Part shown: positions 18,590-27,916 of the stretch, piece by piece
How the letters are laid out: each line of letters begins with the position of its first letter
Position numbering within the stretch: the stretch's first letter is position 1
Source of the DNA: Leptolyngbya sp. CCY15150
GTDB lineage: Bacteria; Cyanobacteriota; Cyanobacteriia; RECH01
Direction: 5' to 3'
DNA length: 64,000 nucleotides
Assembly: GCF_016888135.1 (NCBI RefSeq)
Contig: NZ_JACSWB010000113.1
Span: forward strand, 42,049-106,048
Notes under the pieces: model-generated
Seen by the model: the letters and a program-made list of their open reading frames with translations, nothing else
Told to the model about the DNA's origin: nothing
The model's database searches: none
Made by a program: the position numbers and the translations under genes

Positions 18590-18982
18590 CTCTCTGTCTT
18601 TAGGGGGTGGTGAAAGATGGATGGTGATTTTTCTTTGAGCCCAGAAATCTGGCTTGACTTCACCTCATCTTCATAGTGCAATCGGTCAATCATCCGGCGT
18701 TGCCTGATTAAGACGATGAAATTAGGGTATTGCTGAACCAGGAGGTGAACCTCCTAACTACAGGATCTAAACCTCTAGGCAAACTATTGCGGAATCATCC
18801 TGCTATTCAGCAAAGGTGATGTCAACGTTGACTTGGGATGCTTGAAAGATTGTCCTGGAGCCAGGTTCAACATGACATCGCGATTGGTATTGGCTAAGCT
18901 TTGACCATGGTCTGGTATGGATCATGGCTAGATCTGGGTACCCTTCTAAAGAATCGACGGATAGAAACGGTAGGAAACGTTC
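18590..18982. other. Intergenic stretch with a repeat remnant
   Basis: 393 bp without a gene. It holds a degenerate family-1 repeat (18726-18813) and the upstream region of the transglutaminase-like gene. Confidence 0.6.
18726..18813. mobile_element. MITE-like element, family 1, degenerate copy B
   Basis: Left end GGTATTGCTGAA (18726-18737) matches the right-hand ATTCAGCAA (18805-18813) as an inverted repeat; beyond nine bases the right end has diverged. Length and end sequence resemble copy D at 40159. No target duplication could be found. Confidence 0.5.
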
Positions 18983-20419
18983 ATGGCAGTCATCGTCGGG
19001 TTGATTAAACTAACGCTGTATGGGCTGGTCTTCTGTACTCCCATTCTAGGAGTATGGTTGGTCTCCTCCTTGGTCGCGTTTACCAATGGCCCCATGGGGC
19101 TCACCATTTTTTCTGGACTGCTCTTTTTTCCACTGCTGCCTATTCTCTGGGATTTATGGGCTCAGCGCAAACGGCGATCGCAGCCCGGTATTCTCACATG
19201 GGGCGATCGCATTACGCTGCGTACCTTGGTGTTAAATGTCGTATTCATCTCAGCATTGTTGGCGTTAAGGCCAGAGACGGCTTTCCTCGCCCTTGCTACT
19301 CGGGGTGATTGGATGCTCGATGGGCGATCGGGGCAGCCAGTAGAATGGGTGCGGCAATCGTTGTTTAAGACAGCCGGTGGCTTGGAATGGCTTTACTCAT
19401 CCGTGCGCCAAAATCCCTATCACCAAGATGCGCCAACGATTCGCCCTCGCCCTACGGACTTAGGACAGACCACCTCCCCAAGGCAGCCTACCAGTTCAGA
19501 ACAGACCGCCTCCCCAAGTACACCGTCGGTGAGTCAAGCTGCCTCGAACTGGCCTTGGACTGGGATGGGTTTACATCCAGCAGTTGCCCAGATGCCAGCC
19601 AATGTTGAAACCTCGATTGCATCTGTAGCTCAATACATTGCTCAGCAAGAACCTGATCCCATGCTGCGCATCAAGGCTCTCCATGATTACGTTGCTGATC
19701 GGGTTGCCTATGATGTGCCTGCATTGCGGAATCCTAGCACCCGCCCGCCCCAGGATGCGACTACGGTGTTTCAAACCCATAAAGCTGTCTGTGAAGGTTA
19801 TGCCAGACTGCTGGTTGCCCTAGGGGAGGAAATTGGCGAAACGATTCTCTATATTTCAGGAGATTCTCGCAGTTTGAGTAACGACTTGAGTGGTCAAGGT
19901 CATGCCTGGAATGCAGCTCAGATTAACGGCAATTGGTACCTTCTAGATGCCACCTGGGACAGTGGTTTTGTGGATGATACGACCTTTACCAAGGCCTATA
20001 AAACAGATTATCTATTTCCGCCGGCAGATGTGATGGTGATGAGCCATTTACCAGAAGATCCAGCTTGGCAACTGTTGGCTAAACCCCTATCCATTGGCGA
20101 GTTTTTACGCCAGCCGATGCTGCGCCCTAGCTTCTTTGCCCAAGGACTACGCTTAATCTCTCCCGATCGCTCCCAGTCCCATGTGGAACGAGAGGCCACG
20201 ATCCAGCTCGAAAATCCTGACCAACGCTGGATCATGGCGTCCTACCGCCGCAAAGGCAGTCAGCAGCAAGAGCGATGTAATGATGAAACTTCCCAAGGGC
20301 CAACGGTTACCTGTGCCTTACCCAGTGCTGGGACGTACCACGTTATGCTATTTGTTGGCGATGAAGCCTATGGATCGTATTCATCTGTTGGACAATTTGA
20401 GTTTAACCGCCAGTCTTAA
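18983..20419 (+). CDS. Membrane-anchored transglutaminase-like protein
   Basis: 478 residues. Three hydrophobic stretches in the first 110 residues anchor it. A Pro/Ser/Thr/Gln-rich linker (about 160-190) leads to a transglutaminase-like (papain-fold) domain with the full triad Cys270 (AVCEGYARL), His307 (GQGHAWNA) and Asp322 (LLDATWDSG). The C-terminal about 110 residues form a beta-rich domain (ending HVMLFVGDEAYGSYS), as in bacterial KyphoscoliosisPeptidase-like proteins. The catalytic part is probably periplasmic and acts as a protease or peptidoglycan/protein cross-link enzyme; the actual substrate is unknown. Confidence 0.82.
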   Translation: MAVIVGLIKLTLYGLVFCTPILGVWLVSSLVAFTNGPMGLTIFSGLLFFPLLPILWDLWAQRKRRSQPGILTWGDRITLRTLVLNVVFISALLALRPETAFLALATRGDWMLDGRSGQPVEWVRQSLFKTAGGLEWLYSSVRQNPYHQDAPTIRPRPTDLGQTTSPRQPTSSEQTASPSTPSVSQAASNWPWTGMGLHPAVAQMPANVETSIASVAQYIAQQEPDPMLRIKALHDYVADRVAYDVPALRNPSTRPPQDATTVFQTHKAVCEGYARLLVALGEEIGETILYISGDSRSLSNDLSGQGHAWNAAQINGNWYLLDATWDSGFVDDTTFTKAYKTDYLFPPADVMVMSHLPEDPAWQLLAKPLSIGEFLRQPMLRPSFFAQGLRLISPDRSQSHVEREATIQLENPDQRWIMASYRRKGSQQQERCNDETSQGPTVTCALPSAGTYHVMLFVGDEAYGSYSSVGQFEFNRQS

Positions 20420-20526
20420 TCCTTGATCATTGGGTCGTGCTCAAACTTAGTCAGGATAGTGGAATGAAATCTCTGATTCTTAAGGTTTCCAGTGATAGAC
20501 AGCATGACATCTTGAAGACCGATCGG

Positions 20527-21693
20527 CTAAGTGATGGGTGGAAAACAACGAGGATCATGCAGGCTAGCCTTTTCTGGGGCGCGGGGAAACCAAAAGGCGG
20601 TGCGTTTGCAAACTTCTACCAGCATCAGCATGACGGGCACTTCAATCAAAACACCAACCACCGTTGCCAGGGCAGCTCCGGAGTTAAGACCAAATAGAGT
20701 GACGGCCGTAGCGATCGCCACTTCGAAGTGGTTGCTTGCGCCAATCAAGGCGGCTGGGGCGGCGTCTTCGTAGACCATATTCAGTTTCTGAGCCGCTAGA
20801 TATGATAGCAAGAAGATAAAATTAGTTTGCAGAAATAGAGGAACTGCAATCAGTACGATATGAAAAGGATTGCGAACAATCAGATCGCCCTTGAAGGCAA
20901 AGAGTAAAATCAGCGTGATCAGCAGGGCAATAACGGCAATGGGGCTGAGGTAGTTCAAAAATACCTGCTCAAACCAGGCTTTGCCTTTATGACGTAAAAT
21001 CCAGGTGCGAGATAGGGCTCCTGCCAGCAGCGGCAATCCCACATAGATCAGCACCGATAAGACAATCGTTTCCCAGGGCACCGTCAGGTTATTGGCGGCT
21101 AAGAGCCAGCGTCCTAGGGGAGCATATAGGAACAGCATAGCCAAGGAGTTGATGGCCACCATCACTAGGGTATGCCCCTGGTTGCTAAAGGAAAGATAGC
21201 CCCACATCAGCACCATGGCCGTACAGGGGGCGATGCCGAGAAGAATCGTGCCAGCGATATAGGAGTCGGCGATCGCTAGGGGCGTGCCTCGCACCAGTTC
21301 TGACCCTTCGATCAGGGGACGGAACAGCCAGCCTAGAAAAAATTGGGCGAAGGCTACCATGGTGAAGGGCTTGATGAGCCAGTTCACAACGAGAGTGAGC
21401 ATTACAGGACGAGGGGTTTGGGCTGCTTTCTTGGCCTGGGAAAAGTCAATCTTCACCATGATGGGATACATCATGAAAAAGAGGCAGATGGCAATGGGCA
21501 CAGAGACTTGATAGATACTCATCGCGTCGAGAGCCTCGGCGATCCCTGGAAAGACTCGTCCTAGGGCAATTCCAGCCCCAATGCATAACAAAACCCAAAG
21601 GGTGAGATATCGCTCAAAGGCGTTGAGGCTACCCCCAGCCTGGACGGCAGGGCTTGGACGATCCGGTTTCTCTGTGGTCATGCGGTCACCCAT
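20527..21693 (-). CDS. acr3: Arsenite efflux permease, ACR3 family
   Basis: Ten-TM inner-membrane carrier that expels arsenite. 388 residues. The conserved segment LLGIAPCTAMVLMWGYLS contains the essential Cys of ACR3 proteins, and NHFEVAIATAVTLFG matches the family's C-terminal motif. Met5 is a possible alternative start. A second gene on the same strand, arsR, lies 200 bp upstream, with a candidate ArsR operator (21814-21829) between them. No arsenate reductase (arsC) or arsH is found in the window. Confidence 0.92.
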   Translation of the reverse strand: MGDRMTTEKPDRPSPAVQAGGSLNAFERYLTLWVLLCIGAGIALGRVFPGIAEALDAMSIYQVSVPIAICLFFMMYPIMVKIDFSQAKKAAQTPRPVMLTLVVNWLIKPFTMVAFAQFFLGWLFRPLIEGSELVRGTPLAIADSYIAGTILLGIAPCTAMVLMWGYLSFSNQGHTLVMVAINSLAMLFLYAPLGRWLLAANNLTVPWETIVLSVLIYVGLPLLAGALSRTWILRHKGKAWFEQVFLNYLSPIAVIALLITLILLFAFKGDLIVRNPFHIVLIAVPLFLQTNFIFLLSYLAAQKLNMVYEDAAPAALIGASNHFEVAIATAVTLFGLNSGAALATVVGVLIEVPVMLMLVEVCKRTAFWFPRAPEKASLHDPRCFPPIT

Positions 21694-21813
21694 GATATAA
21701 ACGATCCAACATCATCAAGCGGTAGCCCCAGGTAGGGCCGTCGATCGCTTGGCAGCAAACGTTGCGATCGCTGCCGATTACAACCAGCTCAGCGATCGCT
21801 TACTCTTAGTCAA

Positions 21814-21829
21814 ATCAAAAAAAGTTGTT
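21814..21829. promoter_or_regulatory. Candidate ArsR operator
   Basis: ATCAA-N6-TTGTT is one base from ATCAA-N6-TTGAT, the inverted repeat I recall for Synechocystis ArsR. It lies in an A/T-rich patch about 120 bp before acr3 and 66 bp after the arsR stop, so it would control a separate acr3 promoter. A second copy was not seen. Confidence 0.4.
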
Positions 21830-21895
21830 TTGTCAACCATGTCCCAACTTGAGAGCATGGGAGCACCTAGGGAGAACGGCAGTCTGCTCCTCGGG

Positions 21896-22216
21896 TTAAT
21901 CATCGCTGCAGGATCGAGAGGGGCGCGGGGTAGCCTGTCTTAGGTTGGATAGATACTGTTCTAGTCGGGCAATTTCAGGGAGGTTGAGGCTGTAGTAGCT
22001 CCATTTACCCTCTTGCCGCGATCGCAGCAGTCTGGCTTCTTTCAAGGTTTTGAGGTGGAAGGATAGTTTAGACTGGCGCACCTCTAAGCGATCGCATAAA
22101 TCGCATACGCAGAGTTCTTGCTGGCGCAGTAAATCTATAATCTGGAGGCGTAGGGGATCAGAAAGGGCGTGAAACCCTGAACAGGCACTGGTGTTGAGTT
22201 CAATGAGGTCTGACAT
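21896..22216 (-). CDS. arsR: ArsR/SmtB family metalloregulator
   Basis: 106-residue winged-helix repressor released from DNA by arsenite. The metal-sensing motif ELCVCDLCDRL (alpha-3 site, two or three Cys) and the recognition helix SKLSFHLKTLKEARLL are intact. Cys12 near the N-terminus could supply a further ligand. Same strand as acr3 and upstream of it, so this is a classical resistance pair. Confidence 0.93.
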   Translation of the reverse strand: MSDLIELNTSACSGFHALSDPLRLQIIDLLRQQELCVCDLCDRLEVRQSKLSFHLKTLKEARLLRSRQEGKWSYYSLNLPEIARLEQYLSNLRQATPRPSRSCSDD

Positions 22217-22297
22217 AAGCCCATTTTCCCGACGATAGCGTCTCTATCCTAAACGTCTTTATCCCAATCCCACCGCCCAACATGCTGCCCAAAAAAC

Positions 22298-22330
22298 AGC
22301 GATCGCCCTGGAGGTGCCAGAGCGATCGCT
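22298..22330 (-). terminator. Rho-independent terminator of the EF-G gene, made of HIP1 sites
   Basis: AGCGATCGC and CTGG (22298-22311) pair with CCAG and GCGATCGCT (22317-22330) around AGGTG, with one mismatch. On the minus strand it is followed by TGTTTTTTGG, a proper T tract. It starts 27 bp past the EF-G stop. Confidence 0.8.
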
Positions 22331-22357
22331 TGAGGTTATATCACAACCCGATGATGC

Positions 22358-24451
22358 TTAGGAGGCGGCTGCCGCTTGGCGCTCCTTAGCTTCCTTAATC
22401 ACCTCTTCTGCCACATTGCTGGGGCAAGGTGCGTAGTGATCAAAGGACATGGAGAACTGACCGCGACCAGAGGTCATGGTACGCAGGTCGCCGATGTAGC
22501 CAAACATTTCGCTCAGCGGTACATCTGCCCGAATCCGAGAACCCGTGGGGGTGGGGTTTTGGGACTTGATCATGCCCCGGCGACGGTTTAGGTCACCAAT
22601 CACATCACCCATGTAGTCTTCTGGCGTGAAGACATCCACATCCATGATCGGCTCTAGCAGTTGAGGGCCAGCCTTAGGAACGGTTTGGCGATAGGCAGCT
22701 TTAGCCGCAATTTCAAAGGCGATCGCCGACGAGTCAACTGGGTGGAAGGCTCCATCGGTGAGAGTTACCTTCAAATCTACGCAGGGGAACCCTGCCAACA
22801 GACCCTTGACAATGCTGGTCGCAAAGCCTTTTTGAACCGCTGGCCAATATTCCCGAGGTACGTTACCACCGGTCACCTTCGATTCAAACTGGAAGCCGGT
22901 ACCCGGTTCACCCGGTTCGATGATGTAGTCGATCTTGCCGTACTGACCAGAACCACCGGACTGCTTCTTGTGGGTGTAGCTGTCGGCAATCTGCTTGGTG
23001 ATGGACTCGCGGTAGGCCACCTGAGGACGACCCACTTCCACCTCAACACCATAGGTACGCTTGAGAATGTCAACCTTAATGTCAAGGTGAAGTTCACCCA
23101 TCCCTTTAATGATGGTTTCACCACTCTCTTGATCGGTTTCCACTTGGAAGGACGGATCTTCCTGCACCATCTTGCTCAGGGCTAAGCCCATCTTCTCATC
23201 ACCACCCTTCACCTTGGGCTTCACGGAGATGGAAATCACCGGCTCAGGGAAGACCATGGGCTCAAGGGTGGCAGGATTTTTGGGATCGCAGATGGTGTGA
23301 CCGGTCTGCACGTTCTTCATGCCCACGATCGCCACGATGTCACCAGCTTGCGCTGTATCGACTTCTTCACGAGAGTTGGCGTGCATTTCCACCAAGCGAC
23401 CAATCCGCTCGGTTTTGCCGGTAGCTGTGTTGAGGATGGTGTCTCCCTTCGACAGCCGACCGGAGTAGATGCGCGTAAAGGTCAGGGCCCCAAAGCGGTC
23501 ATCCATAATTTTGAATGCCAACGCTCGCAGGGGTTTTTCGTCATCCACAATGGCAAACTTACCGGTTTCATTACCCTCAAGATCAACCTCAGGCTGAGGC
23601 GGCACTTCCATCGGGTTGGGCAAGTAATCGACCACGGCATCTAGGATGAGCTGCACACCCTTGTTCTTAAAGGAGGAACCGCAGTAGGTGGGGAAAAAGG
23701 CCAGCTCACGGGTGCCCTTACGAATACAGCCCTTGATTTCATCAATGGTCAGCTCTTCACCCTCTAGGTATTTCTCCATGAGAGTGTCGTCTTGCTCAAC
23801 CGCCAGCTCAATTAGGGCTTCCCGGTAGGTTTCGACATCATCCACCATATCGGCAGGCACGTCTTTGATGTCGTAGTTCTTGGGATCGCCAGAGTCATCC
23901 CAGATCCAAGCCTTGCGGGTGAGCAAATCAACCACGCCGCAGAATTCAGTTTCTCGGCCGATGGGCAGCACCATCACCAACGGCTTAGCCGCCAAAATGG
24001 TCTCAACTTGCTTGACGACGTTGAAAAAGTCAGCGCCGGTTCGATCTAGCTTGTTGACATAGATAATCCGAGCGACCTTAGAGTCGTTGGCATAGCGCCA
24101 GTTGGTTTCAGACTGAGGCTCTACCCCACCTGATCCGCAAAATACACCAACCCCACCGTCTAGAACCTTTAGGGAGCGGTATACCTCAATGGTGAAGTCT
24201 ACGTGTCCAGGGGTGTCAATAATGTTGAGCTGGTGATCCTTCCAAAAGCAAGAGGTTGCAGCCGACTGAATCGTGATGCCGCGCTCTTGCTCTTGCTCCA
24301 TGAAGTCTGTGGTTGCCGCACCATCATGCACTTCACCAATTTTGTGGATTTTTCCCGTGAGACTCAAAATTCTCTCGGTCGTGGTGGTCTTGCCCGCATC
24401 CACGTGGGCAAAGATACCAATATTTCGATAGCGCGCGATGTCTTTCTTCAT
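22358..24451 (-). CDS. fusA: Elongation factor G (stand-alone paralogue)
   Basis: Translational GTPase of 697 residues that drives translocation. GTPase motifs [15 protein letters not shown], the switch-[13 protein letters not shown] and NKLDR are intact, and domains II-V are complete (VGMKNVQTG; the domain-IV stretch with SGGSGQYGK). Wording such as [17 protein letters not shown] and [20 protein letters not shown] resembles the second EF-G type of cyanobacteria (Synechocystis sll1098-like, from memory) more than the str-operon EF-G. The context agrees: no rpsL, rpsG or tuf is adjacent. Monocistronic, with its own terminator. Confidence 0.92.
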   Translation of the reverse strand: MKKDIARYRNIGIFAHVDAGKTTTTERILSLTGKIHKIGEVHDGAATTDFMEQEQERGITIQSAATSCFWKDHQLNIIDTPGHVDFTIEVYRSLKVLDGGVGVFCGSGGVEPQSETNWRYANDSKVARIIYVNKLDRTGADFFNVVKQVETILAAKPLVMVLPIGRETEFCGVVDLLTRKAWIWDDSGDPKNYDIKDVPADMVDDVETYREALIELAVEQDDTLMEKYLEGEELTIDEIKGCIRKGTRELAFFPTYCGSSFKNKGVQLILDAVVDYLPNPMEVPPQPEVDLEGNETGKFAIVDDEKPLRALAFKIMDDRFGALTFTRIYSGRLSKGDTILNTATGKTERIGRLVEMHANSREEVDTAQAGDIVAIVGMKNVQTGHTICDPKNPATLEPMVFPEPVISISVKPKVKGGDEKMGLALSKMVQEDPSFQVETDQESGETIIKGMGELHLDIKVDILKRTYGVEVEVGRPQVAYRESITKQIADSYTHKKQSGGSGQYGKIDYIIEPGEPGTGFQFESKVTGGNVPREYWPAVQKGFATSIVKGLLAGFPCVDLKVTLTDGAFHPVDSSAIAFEIAAKAAYRQTVPKAGPQLLEPIMDVDVFTPEDYMGDVIGDLNRRRGMIKSQNPTPTGSRIRADVPLSEMFGYIGDLRTMTSGRGQFSMSFDHYAPCPSNVAEEVIKEAKERQAAAAS

Positions 24452-24947
24452 GTCTGATCTCTAGTTCAGTGCGACAAACGATTGTAGGCTCACAGTTAAG
24501 GATGACTTAAACGGAGGTTAGGGTGCTTCCATAATCAGCAGAGGGTAGGCTGTAGACGGTAAAAAACCGGCAGCCCGATCCGGCCTTCAGCAATCGTATG
24601 AATTATTAAATAATTGTAATGGAATCAAGGCACATCAGGGCTGTTTTCACCGCTTTGGGTCAGCAATCTGAAATGGGTGACCCTAGAACAACGGATACTC
24701 GTTAACCGTGAGCGTGTCTAGATACTGGGGAACCATGGGAGGGGGTATTTTTCGCATACTCTTTTATAGTAGCGGCCCATGGGAAAAACGGCGAGGGTCT
24801 GCCGTGTCCTGGCGTGATTTTAATATCGAGTAGGCTGAACTCCTTCTTTGCTGTACTATCGTAGACCTTGCTGGTTTACAGGTTTTGGGATGCTGTAATG
24901 TTCAGCGTCTCTCAGTATACAGACTATTGGATAGGTAGCCATTACCA
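24452..24947. other. Intergenic stretch between EF-G and EamA genes
   Basis: 496 bp between divergently transcribed genes; it must carry both promoters. A patch at about 24597-24620 is A/T-rich. No gene or strong structure seen. Confidence 0.55.
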
Positions 24948-25910
24948 ATGCTTGGATTTGCCGTCATTTTGGTGGGCTCGCTATGTTTGGCGGCGCAGAA
25001 CGTATTACTACGGGTTATTTTCTCTGAAAGTCCTATTCTTGGGCAAGGGGTGTGGGGTGGCTTCATTCCGCCGACAGTGGGCAATTCGGTGCTGGTGCTC
25101 CAGATGCGATCGCTGCTGATTTTGCCGGTGATGCTGATCCTGGCCCCATGGTTTTATCCGGGTACCCAGCAGGCCTTGAAGGCCTTGGTGAAGCCTGATC
25201 AGCGATCGCTCCTGTGGCGATCGCTGATCAGCAGTACATTTTTATTTCTGTCCCTCACCTTTTTGTTTATTGCCATCGCTACCATTCCCGCCGGGACAGC
25301 CACGGTGCTGTTTTTCACGCATCCGGTGATCACCGGGCTGGTTTCTTGGCGGCTGTTTGGCGATCGCCCCAGTTGGATACGGTTGACTATGACCGGCACG
25401 GTGCTCATGGGTAGTGTGCTGGTGGTGCCGATAGCCGGCGCAATCAGTCCTGACCAAATGTGGCTGGGCGTGGGTGCAGCGCTGGCAGCCTGCGTGACCT
25501 ACTCGATTCAGGGCGTCTTGGCCCAGACCTGCTTCCGGACAATTCACCCCGTGCCGTTTACCGTGGTGAATTTTGTGGTGATGGCGGTGCTCTCTACCCT
25601 GGGGTTACTGCTGGTGACCATTGACGTGCCCGCCGAGTCCTGGGGTGTCCTGTGGGGCATTAGCGCCCTAGCGTCGGCCCTGACCCTAGCAGGGCAGTTG
25701 CTCTACAACGTCGGCATTCATCTGGTGAGTGCGGCTCTGATGTCGATTGTGGCGGTGAGTAATCCGGTGTCCACCACGTTGATGGCCTGGATCTTTTTGC
25801 AAGAAACCCTCACCCTGCGCCAGGGTATGGGCGTGGGCATCGTGGTTTTGAGTATTGCCATTTTGGGCTACGAAAAAGCCCAGCAGTCCCAGGTACGTTC
25901 CAAGGGCTAG
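24948..25910 (+). CDS. EamA/DMT superfamily transporter
   Basis: 320 residues with about ten hydrophobic helices arranged as two EamA repeats (about 1-155 and 165-312). Typical segments are IPAGTATVLFFTHPVITGL and VSAALMSIVAVSNPVSTTLMAWIFLQE. It is likely an inner-membrane exporter of small metabolites; the substrate cannot be predicted. The stop codon shares a CTAG (25907-25910) with the convergent PyrE-like gene. The coding region contains a 14-bp perfect inverted repeat formed by HIP1 sites at 25195-25231. Confidence 0.85.
   Translation: MLGFAVILVGSLCLAAQNVLLRVIFSESPILGQGVWGGFIPPTVGNSVLVLQMRSLLILPVMLILAPWFYPGTQQALKALVKPDQRSLLWRSLISSTFLFLSLTFLFIAIATIPAGTATVLFFTHPVITGLVSWRLFGDRPSWIRLTMTGTVLMGSVLVVPIAGAISPDQMWLGVGAALAACVTYSIQGVLAQTCFRTIHPVPFTVVNFVVMAVLSTLGLLLVTIDVPAESWGVLWGISALASALTLAGQLLYNVGIHLVSAALMSIVAVSNPVSTTLMAWIFLQETLTLRQGMGVGIVVLSIAILGYEKAQQSQVRSKG
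25195..25231. repeat. 14-bp inverted repeat inside the EamA gene
   Basis: CTGATCAGCGATCG (25195-25208) and CGATCGCTGATCAG (25218-25231) are perfect complements with a 9-nt spacer. The repeat contains two HIP1 copies and lies wholly in coding sequence. Confidence 0.8.
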
Positions 25911-26479
25911 GAAGACAGGGGCAGGCCGGCCTGGCAAAGCGGACATTGATCCGGGGCGATCGCGTCCATACCCTCTAGGGGCATGAGAACCTCTACAGGA
26001 CAGCCCAGATTGACCTCAAACAGACCTTTGGTGACTAAAATGCCGACTCCTACCGGCTCGGCGTCCGCCTGCCTGACAATCTCCAGCAGTTGCTTAGCGG
26101 TGCCGCCGGTGGTGGTAATGTCATCCACAACCAAGACGCGATCGCCCTGGCTGAGCTGAAAACCATCAATCAGGTGATAGCGGTGCTGGGTTTGCCGGGC
26201 GATGACCACCGGTACCCCCAAGCGCTTGGCCACCTCAAAAGCCAAGATACTGCCCGCCTCATTGGCTCCCAAAACCCAATCGAGGGGGCGATCGCTAAAC
26301 CGCTGGGCCAAGGCATCGAACACAAACTGCACCTGATCTGGCTGCTGGAAGAGCTTAATGCAGCGAAAAAAACGGCGGGCATGGAGACCACTGGCAAGCT
26401 GAAAATGCCCCGTTTGCAGCGCTCCGGTTTGTGCAATTAACTGCTCTAGTTGCACCCTAAACTCTGGGGTCATCAGCAT
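25907..26479 (-). CDS. pyrE: Orotate phosphoribosyltransferase-like protein with CPxC tail
   Basis: Type I PRTase of 190 residues. The PRPP-binding loop VLVVDDITTTGGTAKQL is canonical, and GANEAGSILAFEVAKRLGVP and RHYHLIDG-like segments (HRYHLIDGF) fit the PyrE group. The C-terminus carries DQCPLCQAGLPL, a Cys pair absent from typical enterobacterial PyrE. It most likely makes OMP from orotate and PRPP; a related salvage role is possible. Met3 is an alternative start. It converges on the EamA gene and shares its stop tetranucleotide. Confidence 0.8.
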   Translation of the reverse strand: MLMTPEFRVQLEQLIAQTGALQTGHFQLASGLHARRFFRCIKLFQQPDQVQFVFDALAQRFSDRPLDWVLGANEAGSILAFEVAKRLGVPVVIARQTQHRYHLIDGFQLSQGDRVLVVDDITTTGGTAKQLLEIVRQADAEPVGVGILVTKGLFEVNLGCPVEVLMPLEGMDAIAPDQCPLCQAGLPLSS

Positions 26480-26749
26480 CTCCTAGCAATGAAGGTATAA
26501 GGAATAACGGCCGGGCCCGTGGGGGAGACATGCAGGCCAGCACCGCTCAACACCATACCCTAAGACCTATGTGGGGCCAACCTGCTGGCTGCCCTGCTTT
26601 GAGAAAGCCTCAACTAAAGGTAATGCTGAATACAATTCCATCCGCCGTTCAAATTCAAGATATGGGGAATAGTTTTGTCGGGCAATCACGATGACGTGGC
26701 CTGGGCACAAAAGCAAATCATTGTACGAACAGGTGAGCGGTTAATTCCT

Positions 26750-27883
26750 ATGAAATTGAGTCAACTTCGGCTTCGCAACTGGATGGCATCGGGTCTAGTC
26801 ATTGCTGCTCTGGCAGGGGTCTCTGCATGCCAAACCCCGACAGAAACGCCCACAGCCGTAGAGGATACGGAAGCCACCACCGATACGGCGGAAGCGACGC
26901 CAGAATCGCTAACCACGGTTCGATTTACCCTATCTTGGCTCCTGCAAGGCGTGGATGCACCTCTCACCCTGGCGATCGAGCGTGGCTACTTTGCTGAAGA
27001 GGGCTTGGATGTACAAATTGAGCGGGGGTATGGCTCAGCAGATACATCGAGCAAAATTGCCGCCGGTCAGTATGACATGGGCTTTGGCGACATGTACTCG
27101 ATGATTGAGTTCAACGAGCGCAACCCTGACGACAAGATGATCGTGGTGGCTGTGCCCTATAACAAAGCACCCTTTGCGATTGTTACAACTCAAGATAGCG
27201 GCATCAACTCCGTCCAAGACTTAGCTGGAAAAACCCTAGGAGCACCAGCAGGGGATGCGCCTCGTCGCCTATGGCCGGTGCTGGCGGAGGAAGCCGGCAT
27301 TGATCCCAACTCTGTGGAATGGGTCACCATGGAGCCCAAGTTACGAGAAACTTTCTTGCTGCAAGGCAATGTAGATGCGATCAGCGGTTTCATCTATTCC
27401 ATGATGCCGTCCCTGTTAGCCGGGGGCAAAACGATGGATGACCTGAATATCTTTTACTACAAAGACAACGGACTTGATTTTTATGGCAACGTTGTTTTGT
27501 TGAGGGAAGATTTTCTATCGGCTAACGAAGAAACGGTGCGGGCCTTCTTGCGCGCCTACATTCGCGGCATTCAAGATATGCTCGTTGACCCAGAAGCTGG
27601 CCTAGCAAGTGTGGTGGCAGCGGGCGATGAGCTTATGGATCCAGATGCAGAAAAACTCCGGCTGCAAATTGCTTTGGATGAACTGCTGGTGAATGAGGAG
27701 GTGGAATCTCTGGGCTTAGGTGCGGTGGATCCAGCTCGTTTGGAGGCTACCATTGCCCAAACCGTGAAGGGATTTGAACTCACGGCTACGCCAGATATTG
27801 ATACTGTCTTTACGGCCGACTACCTGCCGCCCCTAGAAGATCGGCAAGTGCCACCTGCATCAGAGCGTCAGCCTCTAGAGTAA
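26750..27883 (+). CDS. ABC transporter substrate-binding lipoprotein (NMT1/THI5-like)
   Basis: Periplasmic lipoprotein of 377 residues. The signal peptide MKLSQLRLRNWMASG... has the lipobox GVSAC with lipidated Cys27, then a Thr/Glu-rich linker. The body matches NitT/TauT-type or THI5-like binding proteins (GYFAEEGLDVQIERG, SSKIAAGQYDMGFGD). The ATG at 26750 is chosen because it begins the signal peptide; an upstream in-frame ATG at 26675 adds residues that spoil it. No permease or ATPase gene adjoins, so it is an orphan. The ligand (an aromatic/heterocyclic precursor, sulfonate or amine) is unknown. Confidence 0.87.
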   Translation: MKLSQLRLRNWMASGLVIAALAGVSACQTPTETPTAVEDTEATTDTAEATPESLTTVRFTLSWLLQGVDAPLTLAIERGYFAEEGLDVQIERGYGSADTSSKIAAGQYDMGFGDMYSMIEFNERNPDDKMIVVAVPYNKAPFAIVTTQDSGINSVQDLAGKTLGAPAGDAPRRLWPVLAEEAGIDPNSVEWVTMEPKLRETFLLQGNVDAISGFIYSMMPSLLAGGKTMDDLNIFYYKDNGLDFYGNVVLLREDFLSANEETVRAFLRAYIRGIQDMLVDPEAGLASVVAAGDELMDPDAEKLRLQIALDELLVNEEVESLGLGAVDPARLEATIAQTVKGFELTATPDIDTVFTADYLPPLEDRQVPPASERQPLE

Positions 27884-27916
27884 AACGTTAGCGTTGGGAT
27901 CACGTACAGCCCCGGT

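Noticed and set aside
26616..26650. Possible family-1 element end (AATGCTGAATAC) upstream of the lipoprotein gene
   Set aside because: Only one partial end, no inverted partner within 200 bp and no flanking duplication.
26480..26749. TPP riboswitch upstream of the THI5-like lipoprotein
   Set aside because: The conserved CTGAGA-type core is missing.
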